This document shows positions 1 through 6,923 of a stretch of DNA of 20,490 bases, piece by piece. The number at the start of each line of letters is the position of its first letter. The stretch's first letter is position 1. Below the pieces are notes generated by a model. It searched no databases and was not told the DNA's origin. It was given only the letters and a program-made list of their open reading frames with translations. Source of the DNA: an uncultured bacterium. GTDB taxonomy: Bacteria > Chloroflexota > Anaerolineae > JACIWP01. A program made the position numbers and the translations under genes. Where the stretch lies: contig CAIQJD010000708.1 in the NCBI GenBank assembly GCA_903872005.1, positions 1 through 20,490 on the forward strand. The letters run 5' to 3'.

Positions 1-1
1 G

Positions 2-421
2 CCGCTCCCCGGCGCGCCGCGCGTGTTGCAGGCCAGCGCGGCCCTGGGCCAGAGCATCTATGTCTTTGGCGGATGCACGCAGCCGGCCGGCGCGCCGCTG
101 CAAAACCTGTCCGATGCCTGGCGCTTCGACGTAGAGGCCGGGCGCTGGACGCCGCTGGCCCCGACGCCGGCCGCGGCCCGCTCCTGGTCGGCCGTCGCGG
201 CCGGCGAGAAGATCTATCTCTTCGGGGGCTACGGCGCCGGCTTCATGGATAGCGTGATCTGCTACGATCCGGCGGCCGACGCGTATGCTCTGGTTGGGAC
301 GCTGCCGCTGCCTTTGGGCGACTGCAAATTCTTCTATGGGGCCGGCGCCATCTACGAGGCGGCCGGCGAGCATGTGCCGGCCGGCCGTTTTCCCGGCACG
401 CTCATCGGGCGATTCGTCTGA
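2..421 (+). CDS. Kelch-repeat protein, C-terminal fragment (5' end outside window)
   Basis: The open frame enters from the left edge and runs 139 codons to a TGA at 419-421, so the true start is upstream. Two Kelch blades are visible. The first holds IYVFGGC followed by a conserved DAWRFD...RWTPL strand, and the second holds IYLFGGYG followed by a CYDPAADAY strand. This is the usual Kelch pattern of a Gly-Gly pair, then an aromatic or charged strand and a W/Y. Kelch propellers are generally protein-protein interaction or carbohydrate-oxidase scaffolds. No catalytic motif is visible in this fragment, so no function is assigned. The tail after the last blade is short and ends in LIGRFV. It lies 59 bases upstream of pstS on the same strand, but pstS appears to have its own -10 element, so co-transcription is uncertain. 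Confidence 0.8.
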   Translation, partial: PLPGAPRVLQASAALGQSIYVFGGCTQPAGAPLQNLSDAWRFDVEAGRWTPLAPTPAAARSWSAVAAGEKIYLFGGYGAGFMDSVICYDPAADAYALVGTLPLPLGDCKFFYGAGAIYEAAGEHVPAGRFPGTLIGRFV

Positions 422-441
422 GCAGACGCCGGCGGATTTTT
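415..441 (+). terminator. Weak terminator-like hairpin after the Kelch gene
   Basis: A 5-bp stem (415-419 with 424-428) with a GAGC loop overlaps the Kelch stop codon. A run of five T follows at 437-441. The stem is short and the T-run lies 8 bases away, so this is only a candidate. Confidence 0.25.
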
Positions 442-469
442 GGGCAAATCACTCTGTTTCGTGTACAAT
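441..469 (+). promoter_or_regulatory. Candidate promoter of the pst operon
   Basis: TACAAT at 464-469 matches the sigma70-type -10 in 5 of 6 positions. The -35 region near 440-446 (TTGGGC/TGGGCA) is poor. Transcription would begin near 476, giving an almost leaderless mRNA if pstS starts at 481. A weak -35 fits a gene that needs an activator, but I see no PhoB-like direct repeat between 422 and 480. Confidence 0.4.
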
Positions 470-480
470 GGTTCTTGGTG

Positions 481-1425
481 ATGAGACGGGAACCCCCCTA
501 CAGGTTGAGGTATGCTTTGAGCACTCTTGGCCCGGCCAGCCGGCCGGCGCGATGGCTGGCGCTGATGATGTGCGTCCTCCTGGCTTGCGGGTCGGTTGGC
601 TGCCAGGCAGCCCCGGCGGCGTCGGCCGGCTCTGCCACATCCAACATCCAGACCATCTCCAACAAAGGCTCCGATACCCTGGTCAACCTGGCCCTGGCCT
701 GGGCGGAAACCTATATGGGGCTGTATCCAGACGTGCGGATTTCCGTCACCGGCGGCGGCACGGGCACCGGCATCGCCGCCATGATCAATGGCACGGTGGA
801 CATCGCCAATGCCTCGCGCGAGATGAAGGCGGAGGAGCTGCAGAGCGCGCAGGCCAACGGCCATACGCCGGTCGAGGTCATTGTGGCGCGGGACGCCATC
901 GCGGTGATCGTTCACCCTTCCAATCCCGTCAGCCGGCTGACGCTGGCGCAGCTTTCGGACATCTACACGGGCAAGATTACGCGCTGGAGCCAGGTGGGCG
1001 GCGAGGATCGCCCCATCGTGTTGCTCTCGCGGGAGTCCAATTCCGGCACTTACGTCTACTTTCTGGAGAACGTCGTGCGCCTGGGCGATAGCAAGAGCAC
1101 GCTGCTCTTCTCGCCCGATACGCTGCTGATGCCGTCGTCGCAAGGCATCAGCGCCGAGGTGGAGCAGAATCCCAACGCCATCGGTTACGATGGGCTGGGC
1201 TACGTGACCGCCGGCCAGAAGATGCTGGCTGTGGCTCGCAACGCGCAGAGCGCCTATGTGCTCCCTTCGGCGGAGACCGTGACCCAGGGGACATACCCGA
1301 TTTCTCGACCGCTATTCATGTACGCCGCCAAAACGCCGGCCGGCGCCATCAAGGCCTACCTGGACTGGATCCTCAGCGATGGGCAGGCCCTCGTGACCAC
1401 ATTGGGATTCGTGCCGCTGCAATGA
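481..1425 (+). CDS. pstS: PstS phosphate-binding lipoprotein of the Pst ABC transporter
   Basis: This is the extracytoplasmic phosphate-binding component that delivers phosphate to the PstC/PstA channel. I chose the ATG at 481, giving 314 aa; in-frame TTG (475) and GTG (478) just upstream are possible alternatives. The N-terminus has an Arg-rich n-region of about 25 residues, then a hydrophobic core around LALMMCVLLAC. Cys36 (LLAC) or Cys41 (SVGC) could be a lipid-modified cysteine, so a lipoprotein is likely but the lipobox is not textbook. PstS hallmarks follow: NKGSDTLVN (61-69), GGGTGTG (91-97), the DIANASR phosphate-contact segment (108-113), the IYTGKITRW motif and RESNSGTYVYF. Its stop overlaps the pstC start (ATGA, 1422-1425), so translation is coupled. 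Confidence 0.93.
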   Translation: MRREPPYRLRYALSTLGPASRPARWLALMMCVLLACGSVGCQAAPAASAGSATSNIQTISNKGSDTLVNLALAWAETYMGLYPDVRISVTGGGTGTGIAAMINGTVDIANASREMKAEELQSAQANGHTPVEVIVARDAIAVIVHPSNPVSRLTLAQLSDIYTGKITRWSQVGGEDRPIVLLSRESNSGTYVYFLENVVRLGDSKSTLLFSPDTLLMPSSQGISAEVEQNPNAIGYDGLGYVTAGQKMLAVARNAQSAYVLPSAETVTQGTYPISRPLFMYAAKTPAGAIKAYLDWILSDGQALVTTLGFVPLQ

Positions 1426-2342
1426 ACCAGAAGCCTGGACTGACCGCCGACAATGCGCGCGCTGTGCGCTGGCGCGAGTTCGTCATCGAGACCCTGATCC
1501 GCATTCTGGGTTTCTCGACCATTGGCTTCGTACTGCTCATCTTCATCTTTCTCTTGCGGGAGGGCGCACCCCTCTTCGCGGAAGTGCGTCTGGACAACCT
1601 GTTCAGCGGGCGCTGGTATCCGTCGTTCCAGTTGTATGGCATCCTTCCGCTGGTGCTGGGGTCGCTCTTGGTGACGGTGACTTCCATCGTCATGGCTCTG
1701 CCATTGGGGTTGATGACCGCGGTCTTCATCCGAGAGGTTGCGCCGGGCTGGGCGCGCGATCTCCTCAAGCCGCTCATCGAAGTGCTGGCCGGCATCCCCT
1801 CGGTGGTGCTGGGCTTCTTCGGCATGACCCTGGTCGCGCCCTTCATCCGCCAGACCCTGGGCGTTGCCACCGGCCTGACAGCTTTCACTGGCGCAGTGGT
1901 GCTGGCCTACATGGCCCTTCCGACCATCATCAGTGTGGCCGAAGATGCGCTGGACGCCGTGCCCAAGAGCTATCGCGACGCCGGCCTGGCCATGGGCGCA
2001 ACCCAATGGCAGACCATCTGGCGGGTCGTCGTGCCGGCGGCCCGTTCGGGCATCGTCACCGCCGTCATGCTGGGCATGGGCCGCGCCATCGGCGAGACGA
2101 TGGCCGTGATGATGGTCACCGGCAACGCGGCGCGTCTGCCGGTCAGCCTCGATTCGCTGCTGCGGCCGGTCCGCACCATGACCGCCACCATTGCCGCGGA
2201 GATGGGCGAGGTCGCCAATGGCAGCACGCACTATCACGTCCTCTTCGGCATCGGCATCGCGCTCTTCCTGCTGACCTTCGCCATCAACCTGGCGGCTGCC
2301 TCCACCATTTTCAAAAAGCGCCGGCGCGGGGGATTGCGCTGA
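1422..2342 (+). CDS. pstC: PstC phosphate ABC transporter permease
   Basis: A membrane permease of 306 aa, a usual length for PstC, that pairs with PstA to form the phosphate channel. Several hydrophobic segments are visible, starting with FSTIGFVLLIFIFLL near residue 30. The EAA loop that contacts the ATPase is clear: EDALDAVPKSYRDAGLAMG, followed by W-x-x-V-V-V-P-A-A. The segment AIGETMAVMM is typical of PstC. The C-terminus ends in a basic cluster (KKRRRGGLR), consistent with a cytoplasmic tail. The start codon overlaps the pstS stop and the stop overlaps the pstA start (2340-2344), so the three genes are tightly coupled. Confidence 0.95.
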   Translation: MNQKPGLTADNARAVRWREFVIETLIRILGFSTIGFVLLIFIFLLREGAPLFAEVRLDNLFSGRWYPSFQLYGILPLVLGSLLVTVTSIVMALPLGLMTAVFIREVAPGWARDLLKPLIEVLAGIPSVVLGFFGMTLVAPFIRQTLGVATGLTAFTGAVVLAYMALPTIISVAEDALDAVPKSYRDAGLAMGATQWQTIWRVVVPAARSGIVTAVMLGMGRAIGETMAVMMVTGNAARLPVSLDSLLRPVRTMTATIAAEMGEVANGSTHYHVLFGIGIALFLLTFAINLAAASTIFKKRRRGGLR

Positions 2343-3187
2343 TGAATCGCTACCGCATGCAATGGGTCGGCTTCGGCCTGTTGGCCCTGGCCGCGCTGAC
2401 GGTGGTGGCGCCCATCCTCTTCGTCGTCGGCTCGACGGTGGCGCAAGGCATTGGCGCGATCTCCTGGGAATTTCTGACACAGATGCCGCGCGAGGGCATG
2501 AAAGCCGGCGGCATCTTCCCGGCCATCGTCGGGACGCTGCTGCTGTCGCTCGGCACGGCGCTGGTCGCCATCCCCTTCGGGCTGGGCGGCGCGATCTACC
2601 TGTCTGAATACGCGCGCGACACCTGGCTGACGCGCTCGATCCGGCTGGCAATCATCAACCTGGCTGGCATCCCCTCGGTGGTGTACGGCCTCTTTGGATT
2701 GGGGATGTTCGTCCTTTTCTTGCGTCTGGGGACATCCATTCTGGCCGGCTCGCTGACCTTGGCGATCATGACGCTGCCGGTCATCATCAGCGCCGCAGAA
2801 GAGGCGCTGCGGGCTGTGCCTACGGAGTTCCGCACCGTCAATGCCAGCCTGGGCGGCACGCGCTGGCAAGGCATTCGCAACATCGTCTTGCCCCAGGCAT
2901 TGCCGGGCATCATCACCGGCATCCTGCTGGGGCTGTTGCGCGCCGCCGGCGAGACGGCGCCCATCCTCTTCACGGTGGCGGCGTTCTATCTGCCGCGTTT
3001 GCCCCAATCGCCCTTCGATCAGACGATGGCCTTGCCCTACCATCTGTACGTCATCAGCACGCAGGTGCCGGGCATGCCGGCGCGCATCCAACATGGCACG
3101 GCGCTGGTGCTGCTCGGATTGGCGTTGGCGTTGAGTCTGACCGCCACGCTCATTCGCGGCTACTTCCGCAAGCGTCGGCGATGGTGA
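2342..3187 (+). CDS. pstA: PstA phosphate ABC transporter permease
   Basis: The second channel-forming permease, 281 aa from the ATG at 2342. That ATG overlaps the pstC stop; the open frame extends further upstream, but those codons lie inside pstC in another frame. Hydrophobic segments include GFGLLALAALTVVAPILFVV (residues 10-29) and VGTLLLSLGTALVAIPFGL. The EAA loop reads EEALRAVPTEFRTVNASLGG, followed by IVLPQALPGIITGI and the conserved RAAGETAPI segment. The C-terminus is basic (RKRRRW). PstC and PstA would form the heterodimeric pore driven by PstB. The 3' end overlaps a possible but disfavoured upstream start of pstB1. Confidence 0.95.
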   Translation: MNRYRMQWVGFGLLALAALTVVAPILFVVGSTVAQGIGAISWEFLTQMPREGMKAGGIFPAIVGTLLLSLGTALVAIPFGLGGAIYLSEYARDTWLTRSIRLAIINLAGIPSVVYGLFGLGMFVLFLRLGTSILAGSLTLAIMTLPVIISAAEEALRAVPTEFRTVNASLGGTRWQGIRNIVLPQALPGIITGILLGLLRAAGETAPILFTVAAFYLPRLPQSPFDQTMALPYHLYVISTQVPGMPARIQHGTALVLLGLALALSLTATLIRGYFRKRRRW

Positions 3188-3201
3188 TACAGGGTATTGC
3201 G

Positions 3202-3972
3202 ATGAATCAGGCGAAGCCGAAGACCAAGATTCAGATTGAGCAGGTCAGCTATTTCTACGATAACCAGCCGGCTCTGAAAGATGTCAGCCTGGATGTCCCG
3301 GAGCATGCGATCTCGGTCTTCTTCGGGCCGGCCGGCGGCGGCAAGACGACGCTGCTGCGGCTCATCAACCGGCTCAACGATCTGGTGGATGGGACGCGCA
3401 TGACCGGGCGCATCCTGTTGGATGGGCAAGATATCTACGCGCCGCGCACGGACATCTCACTCTTGCGCCGGCGGGTGGGGATGGTCTTCGCGCTGCCGCT
3501 GCCGCTGCCGGGCACGATCCGCGAGAACGTCGTTTACGGCCCGCGCATGGCCGGCCAGCGCGACAAGACCGCTCTGGAGGAGATCGTCGAGCGCAGCTTG
3601 AAGCACGCGGCATTGTGGGATGAGGTGAAGGATCGGCTGGATCAGCCGGCCGGCGCCCTTTCCGGCGGCCAGCAGCAGCGCCTGTGCATTGCCCGCAGCC
3701 TGGCCCTGGAGCCGGAGGTGTTGCTCCTGGATGAGCCGACCTCTGGCCTGGACCCGATTTCCACCGGCAAGGTGGAAGATTCGCTCTATGAAGCCAAAGA
3801 GCATTATACCATCATCATCGTCCCGCACAGCGTGCAGCAGGCGGCGCGCGTGGCCGATTGGGCCGCGTTCCTGTTGATGGGCGAGATGATCGAGTGTCAG
3901 CCGGCGCGCGGCCTCTTCACCAACCCGCGCGACAAGCGCACCGAAGACTACGTCGCCGGCCGATTCGGATAG
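3202..3972 (+). CDS. pstB: PstB-like ATPase 1 with an altered Q-loop
   Basis: A phosphate transporter ATPase of 256 aa. I chose the ATG at 3202 because AGGG at 3191-3194 gives a well-spaced ribosome site; an in-frame ATG at 3181 overlapping pstA has none. Walker A is GPAGGGKT (42-49), a departure from the usual PstB GPSGCGKS. The signature LSGGQ (153-157), Walker B LLLDE (174-178) and switch His209 (in VPHSVQQA) are intact. The Q-loop glutamine is replaced by Ala97: the segment reads VFALPLPLPGTI where PstB normally has VFQxPNPFPxSI. The alignment is gap-free, so this is a substitution. The neighbouring pstB2 has the reciprocal pattern (normal Q-loop, altered signature), suggesting the two work as a heterodimer rather than being redundant. 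Confidence 0.88.
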   Translation: MNQAKPKTKIQIEQVSYFYDNQPALKDVSLDVPEHAISVFFGPAGGGKTTLLRLINRLNDLVDGTRMTGRILLDGQDIYAPRTDISLLRRRVGMVFALPLPLPGTIRENVVYGPRMAGQRDKTALEEIVERSLKHAALWDEVKDRLDQPAGALSGGQQQRLCIARSLALEPEVLLLDEPTSGLDPISTGKVEDSLYEAKEHYTIIIVPHSVQQAARVADWAAFLLMGEMIECQPARGLFTNPRDKRTEDYVAGRFG

Positions 3973-3996
3973 CCGGGACGCATTGAAGGACGGGCC

Positions 3997-4761
3997 ATGG
4001 CCGCTCAGACGAAGAAACTCAGCATTGACAGGCTCAATTTCTACTACGGCGAGAAGCGGGCGCTGAACGATGTTTCGCTCGACATCTATGGTCAGCAGAT
4101 CACGGCGCTGATTGGCCCCTCCGGCTGCGGCAAATCCACCTTCTTGCGCTGCCTCAATCGCATGAACGACACGATCCCCGGCGCGCGCGCCGAAGGGCGC
4201 GTCCTGTTGGATGGGCGAGATGTCTACGCGCCGGGCGCCGATGTCATCAGCCTGCGCTTGCGGATCGGCATGGTCTTTCAGCGTCCCAACCCCTTCCCGC
4301 AATCTATCTACGATAACGTTGCCTTCGGGCCGCGCGTCGCCGGCCGGCCGGCGCAGAGCCAACTGGATGCCATCGTGGAAGAGAGCCTGCGCGGCGCGGC
4401 CCTTTGGAACGAGGTCAAAGACAATCTCAAGAAGGATGCCCTGAGCCTCTCCCTGGGCCAACAGCAGCGCCTCTGCATCGCGCGGGCCATCGCCGTCAAG
4501 CCGGAAGTGATCCTCATGGACGAGCCTTGTTCGGCGCTGGATCCGATTGCGACCCTGGAAATTGAAGACCTGATGCGCGCCCTGCGCGCCAACTACTGCA
4601 TCGTCATCGTCACGCACAACATGCAGCAGGCAGCGCGCGTCTCGGACTGGACCGGCTTCTTCTGGCTGGGCCAACTGGTGGAGTTTGGCGCGACGGAAGT
4701 CATCTTCACCCGGCCGGGCCAGCAATTGACCGAAGCCTATATCACCGGCCGAACCGGGTAA
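3997..4761 (+). CDS. pstB: PstB-like ATPase 2 with an altered ABC signature
   Basis: The second phosphate transporter ATPase, 254 aa. The ATG at 3997 is preceded by GAAGGA (3985-3990) at 6-base spacing. It is close to textbook PstB: Walker A GPSGCGKS (40-47), Q-loop [16 protein letters not shown] with Gln95, Walker B ILMDE (172-176), D-loop SALD and switch His207 in VTHNMQQA. The exception is the signature, LSLGQ (151-155) instead of LSGGQ: a glycine that contacts the partner's ATP is replaced by leucine. It lies 24 bases after pstB1 and is clearly a paralogue of it (both have LCIARxxA and QQAARVxDW). In a PstB1-PstB2 dimer one composite site would be consensus and the other degenerate. Confidence 0.9.
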   Translation: MAAQTKKLSIDRLNFYYGEKRALNDVSLDIYGQQITALIGPSGCGKSTFLRCLNRMNDTIPGARAEGRVLLDGRDVYAPGADVISLRLRIGMVFQRPNPFPQSIYDNVAFGPRVAGRPAQSQLDAIVEESLRGAALWNEVKDNLKKDALSLSLGQQQRLCIARAIAVKPEVILMDEPCSALDPIATLEIEDLMRALRANYCIVIVTHNMQQAARVSDWTGFFWLGQLVEFGATEVIFTRPGQQLTEAYITGRTG

Positions 4762-4768
4762 ATCGCTG

Positions 4769-6025
4769 GTGGCTTCCCCTGCTGGCCGGCGCAGCCCCGG
4801 CCTGTGGCGCAACGCCGACTTCATGAAGCTCTGGATCGGCCAGACCGTCTCGGAGATCGGCTCGCACATCACCCGCGATGGTCTCCCTCTGGCGGCCGTG
4901 TTGACCCTGGGGGCCTCGCCGGCCCAAATGGGCCTGCTCAATGCCATCGGCGCGCTCCCCGTCGTCTTCCTGGGACTGTTTGCCGGCGTCGTCGCTGACC
5001 GCGCCCGCCGGCGGCCCATCCTCATCCTCGCCGATGTTGGGCGCGCCCTGATCCTGGCAAGCATTCCGCTGGCCGCCGTCCTGGGCGTGTTGCGGATGGG
5101 GCAGGTTTACGTTGTGGCGGCGCTGGCCGGCGCGCTGACCGTCTTCTTTGATGTGGCCGACAACGCTTTCATTCCCACGCTGGTCGGTCGCCAGCATATC
5201 GTCGAAGCCAACAGCAAACTGGAATCCACCAGCGCGGTAGCCGAGATTGCCGGCTCGGCGCTGACCGGCGTCCTGGTGCAGTGGCTCACCGCGCCCATCG
5301 CCATTTTGCTGGATGCCCTCTCCTTCCTCTTCTCGGCATTGTGCATCGGTCTGGTGCGAACGCCGGAGCCGCGTCCCGCGCCGGTCGGCGCGCCAGATGT
5401 CTGGCGCGAGATCGGCGAGGGGCTGCGCGCTGTGTTGCATCACCCGATCTTGCGCGCCACGACGACGGCCATGGCTCAGCGCACATTCTTCGGCGGCTTC
5501 TTTGGCGCGCTCTACTATCTCTACGCGGCGCGCACCCTGGGCCTGACGCCGGCCGTCATCGGCCTGCTCATCGCCGCCGGCGGGGTCGGGGGACTGCCCG
5601 GCGCGATTCTGGCCGGCCGGGCGGCGCGGCGCTTCGGTTTTGGCCCGACGCTGATCGGCAGCAGCCTTGTTTCCAGTCTCCTGGCTTTCCTCGTTCCTCT
5701 GGCCGGCGGCGCGCCGATCCTGGCGACGCCGATGCTGGCGCTGGCCCAACTGTGCGGCGATTTCGCGCTGACTATCTACTTCGTGGCTGATCTGAGCCTG
5801 CGTCAGATGGTCGCGCCGGCGCCTTTGCTGGGGCGGGTCAATGGCAGCGTCGCCTTCCTGGTCGGCTGCGTCGCGCCGCTGGGCGCGCTGGCCGGCGGCG
5901 GCTTGGCCGAGTTCATCGGCCCGCGCGCCGCGCTGGCTGTGGCGGCCCTGGGAACTCTCCTCAGCGTCGGCTGGTTGCTGGCATCGCCGGCGCGGGCGCT
6001 GCGCCAGCCGCCGGCCGGCCCTTGA
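4769..6025 (+). CDS. MFS transporter (drug/siderophore-exporter type)
   Basis: A major facilitator superfamily protein of 418 aa from a GTG at 4769, 7 bases after pstB2. It opens with LWRNADFMKLWIGQ, a common start for the MFS_3/EntS-like efflux branch, followed by about 12 hydrophobic segments. The loop between helices 2 and 3 carries MFS motif A (GVVADRARRR, residues 73-82). The segment FFDVADNAFIPTLV is typical of this branch, as is the long basic cytoplasmic middle loop near PEPRPAPVGAPDVWREIGEG. Substrate cannot be read from sequence. Being tucked into the phosphate operon it is probably co-transcribed with it, but a functional link to phosphate is unproven. An in-frame ATG at 4823 is a less likely start because it would drop conserved N-terminal residues. 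Confidence 0.85.
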   Translation: MASPAGRRSPGLWRNADFMKLWIGQTVSEIGSHITRDGLPLAAVLTLGASPAQMGLLNAIGALPVVFLGLFAGVVADRARRRPILILADVGRALILASIPLAAVLGVLRMGQVYVVAALAGALTVFFDVADNAFIPTLVGRQHIVEANSKLESTSAVAEIAGSALTGVLVQWLTAPIAILLDALSFLFSALCIGLVRTPEPRPAPVGAPDVWREIGEGLRAVLHHPILRATTTAMAQRTFFGGFFGALYYLYAARTLGLTPAVIGLLIAAGGVGGLPGAILAGRAARRFGFGPTLIGSSLVSSLLAFLVPLAGGAPILATPMLALAQLCGDFALTIYFVADLSLRQMVAPAPLLGRVNGSVAFLVGCVAPLGALAGGGLAEFIGPRAALAVAALGTLLSVGWLLASPARALRQPPAGP

Positions 6026-6083
6026 GCCGCGTCTGCGATCTTTCCGACGGCGCGAATGAACGTCGAGAAGAGCAGTCGGGATG

Positions 6084-6120
6084 CGCGCGGGGATCAGGCG
6101 CTCGGCCTGATCCCCGCGCG
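6084..6120. terminator. Perfect 16-bp hairpin between convergent genes (bidirectional terminator)
   Basis: Bases 6084-6099 pair without mismatch with 6105-6120, leaving a 5-base loop (GCTCG). It sits 58 bases after the MFS stop and 5 bases after the stop of the convergent hydroxylase gene. T-tracts on either side are weak (TTGCTTT on the plus side), so it may act partly as an mRNA 3' stabiliser. Confidence 0.75.
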
Positions 6121-6125
6121 TTGCT

Positions 6126-6755
6126 TTACTGCGCCGGCCGCGTCCCGAAGACCATGTCCCACACGGGTGAGCTGACCCCGAAGCGTTGCTCCGGCGTCTT
6201 GAAGTGATGATTCATGTGATAAATCTTCAGGAAGCGCCAGTAGCCGCGCTTGTTGGGGAAGTGATGCATGCCGTAGTGGATCATGTCATACGTGATATAG
6301 CCGGCGATGAAGCCGGCGAAGAGGCCCGGAATCCACTCCCAGGCGCCCAGCAGGACTCCGAAGATCAATGCATACAGCCCGTAGAAGATCAACGCCAGCG
6401 GGATGCTCAACACCGGCGGCATGACCAACCGCGTCTTGGACATGGGCTGCGCGTGATGCACGCCGTGGAACAGGAAGAAGATGCGTTCCTGGGCGGCATT
6501 GGCCGGCCGGTGATGGAAGACGAAGCGATGCACCATGTACTCGGTGAACGTCCAGATGATGAGGCCGGCGACCAGCCCCACGGGGACGATCCAGAGAGCG
6601 CCGGCCGCGCCGAGAAGGCCCTTGACAAGAAAGTAGGTAGCGACGGGAACCCAGATGATCAAGACGACCAGAGGATTGATGTGGGTGAAGTACTCCAGGA
6701 AGTCGGACTTGAACAGGCGAATCGGCTCTTTGCTGGTGCTGATCTCATGGCTCAT
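6126..6755 (-). CDS. Fatty acid hydroxylase superfamily protein (fatty-acid 2-hydroxylase-like)
   Basis: An integral membrane non-haem di-iron oxygenase of 209 aa. The start is the ATG ending at 6755, with an AGGAG ribosome site 9 bases upstream. An upstream ATG at 6818 is rejected because the promoter lies inside that extension. The histidine boxes are all present: H76-x4-H81-H82 (HRFVFHH), H97-x2-H100-H101 (HGVHH), H160-x3-H164-H165 (HYGMHH) and H180-x2-H183-H184 (HMNHH). The string HGVHHAQPMSKTRLVMPP closely resembles the FA2H/Scs7 fatty-acid 2-hydroxylase core rather than sterol C4 or C5 enzymes, and there is no cytochrome b5 domain. Four hydrophobic stretches flank the boxes. The likely product is a 2-hydroxylated acyl chain of a membrane lipid; the exact substrate is inference. 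Confidence 0.88.
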   Translation of the reverse strand: MSHEISTSKEPIRLFKSDFLEYFTHINPLVVLIIWVPVATYFLVKGLLGAAGALWIVPVGLVAGLIIWTFTEYMVHRFVFHHRPANAAQERIFFLFHGVHHAQPMSKTRLVMPPVLSIPLALIFYGLYALIFGVLLGAWEWIPGLFAGFIAGYITYDMIHYGMHHFPNKRGYWRFLKIYHMNHHFKTPEQRFGVSSPVWDMVFGTRPAQ

Positions 6756-6789
6756 GGCGCGCTTCTCCTGAACGGGATAATGTAGCCAT

Positions 6790-6818
6790 ATCATACCGAA
6801 TTTGCAGCTTTTTTGCAA
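6790..6818 (-). promoter_or_regulatory. Sigma70-type promoter of the hydroxylase gene
   Basis: On the minus strand TTGCAA (6818-6813) and TATGAT (6795-6790) are separated by exactly 17 bases. Four of six -35 bases and five of six -10 bases match consensus. The start of transcription would be near 6783, giving a leader of about 28 bases containing the AGGAG site. Confidence 0.6.
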
Positions 6819-6836
6819 CCGCGCCGGCCAACGATT

Positions 6837-6876
6837 CTTTACACAAACTTTACAGCCGCTTCACGCACCTTTTACG
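6837..6876 (+). promoter_or_regulatory. Four direct heptamer units at 11-bp period (OmpR/PhoB-type operator candidate)
   Basis: CTTTACA (6837-6843), CTTTACA (6848-6854), CTTCACG (6859-6865) and TTTTACG (6870-6876) recur every 11 bases with 4-base spacers. This is the geometry of sites for PhoB/PhoP and other OmpR-family response regulators. The last unit overlaps a -35-like TTTACG (6871-6876), and an extended -10 candidate, TGC-TATCAA, lies at 6891-6899. The orientation points to control of the downstream membrane protein gene; the divergent hydroxylase promoter begins 19 bases away on the other side. Confidence 0.5.
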
Positions 6877-6923
6877 CGCCGGCGCGATACTGCTATCAAG
6901 AGTTCGCTTTCAGGAGAGATAAC

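Noticed and set aside
422..480. Pho box upstream of pstS
   Set aside because: Expected by biology, but no 11-bp direct repeat is present between the Kelch stop and pstS.
1356..2651. 431-codon minus-strand open frame over pstC and pstA
   Set aside because: Arg/His/Gln-rich shadow of two well-supported permease genes; no ribosome site or recognisable motif.
3457..5064. 535-codon open frame on the minus strand across pstB1, pstB2 and the MFS gene
   Set aside because: It spans two certain ATPase genes on the other strand. Its translation is low-complexity Arg/Ala/Gly/Gln-rich without a domain, a typical antisense shadow in GC-rich DNA.
6813..6923. N-terminal extension of the HMA membrane protein from 6813
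   Set aside because: It would translate through the direct repeats and candidate promoter; the ATG at 6924 has a strong AGGAGAG site.
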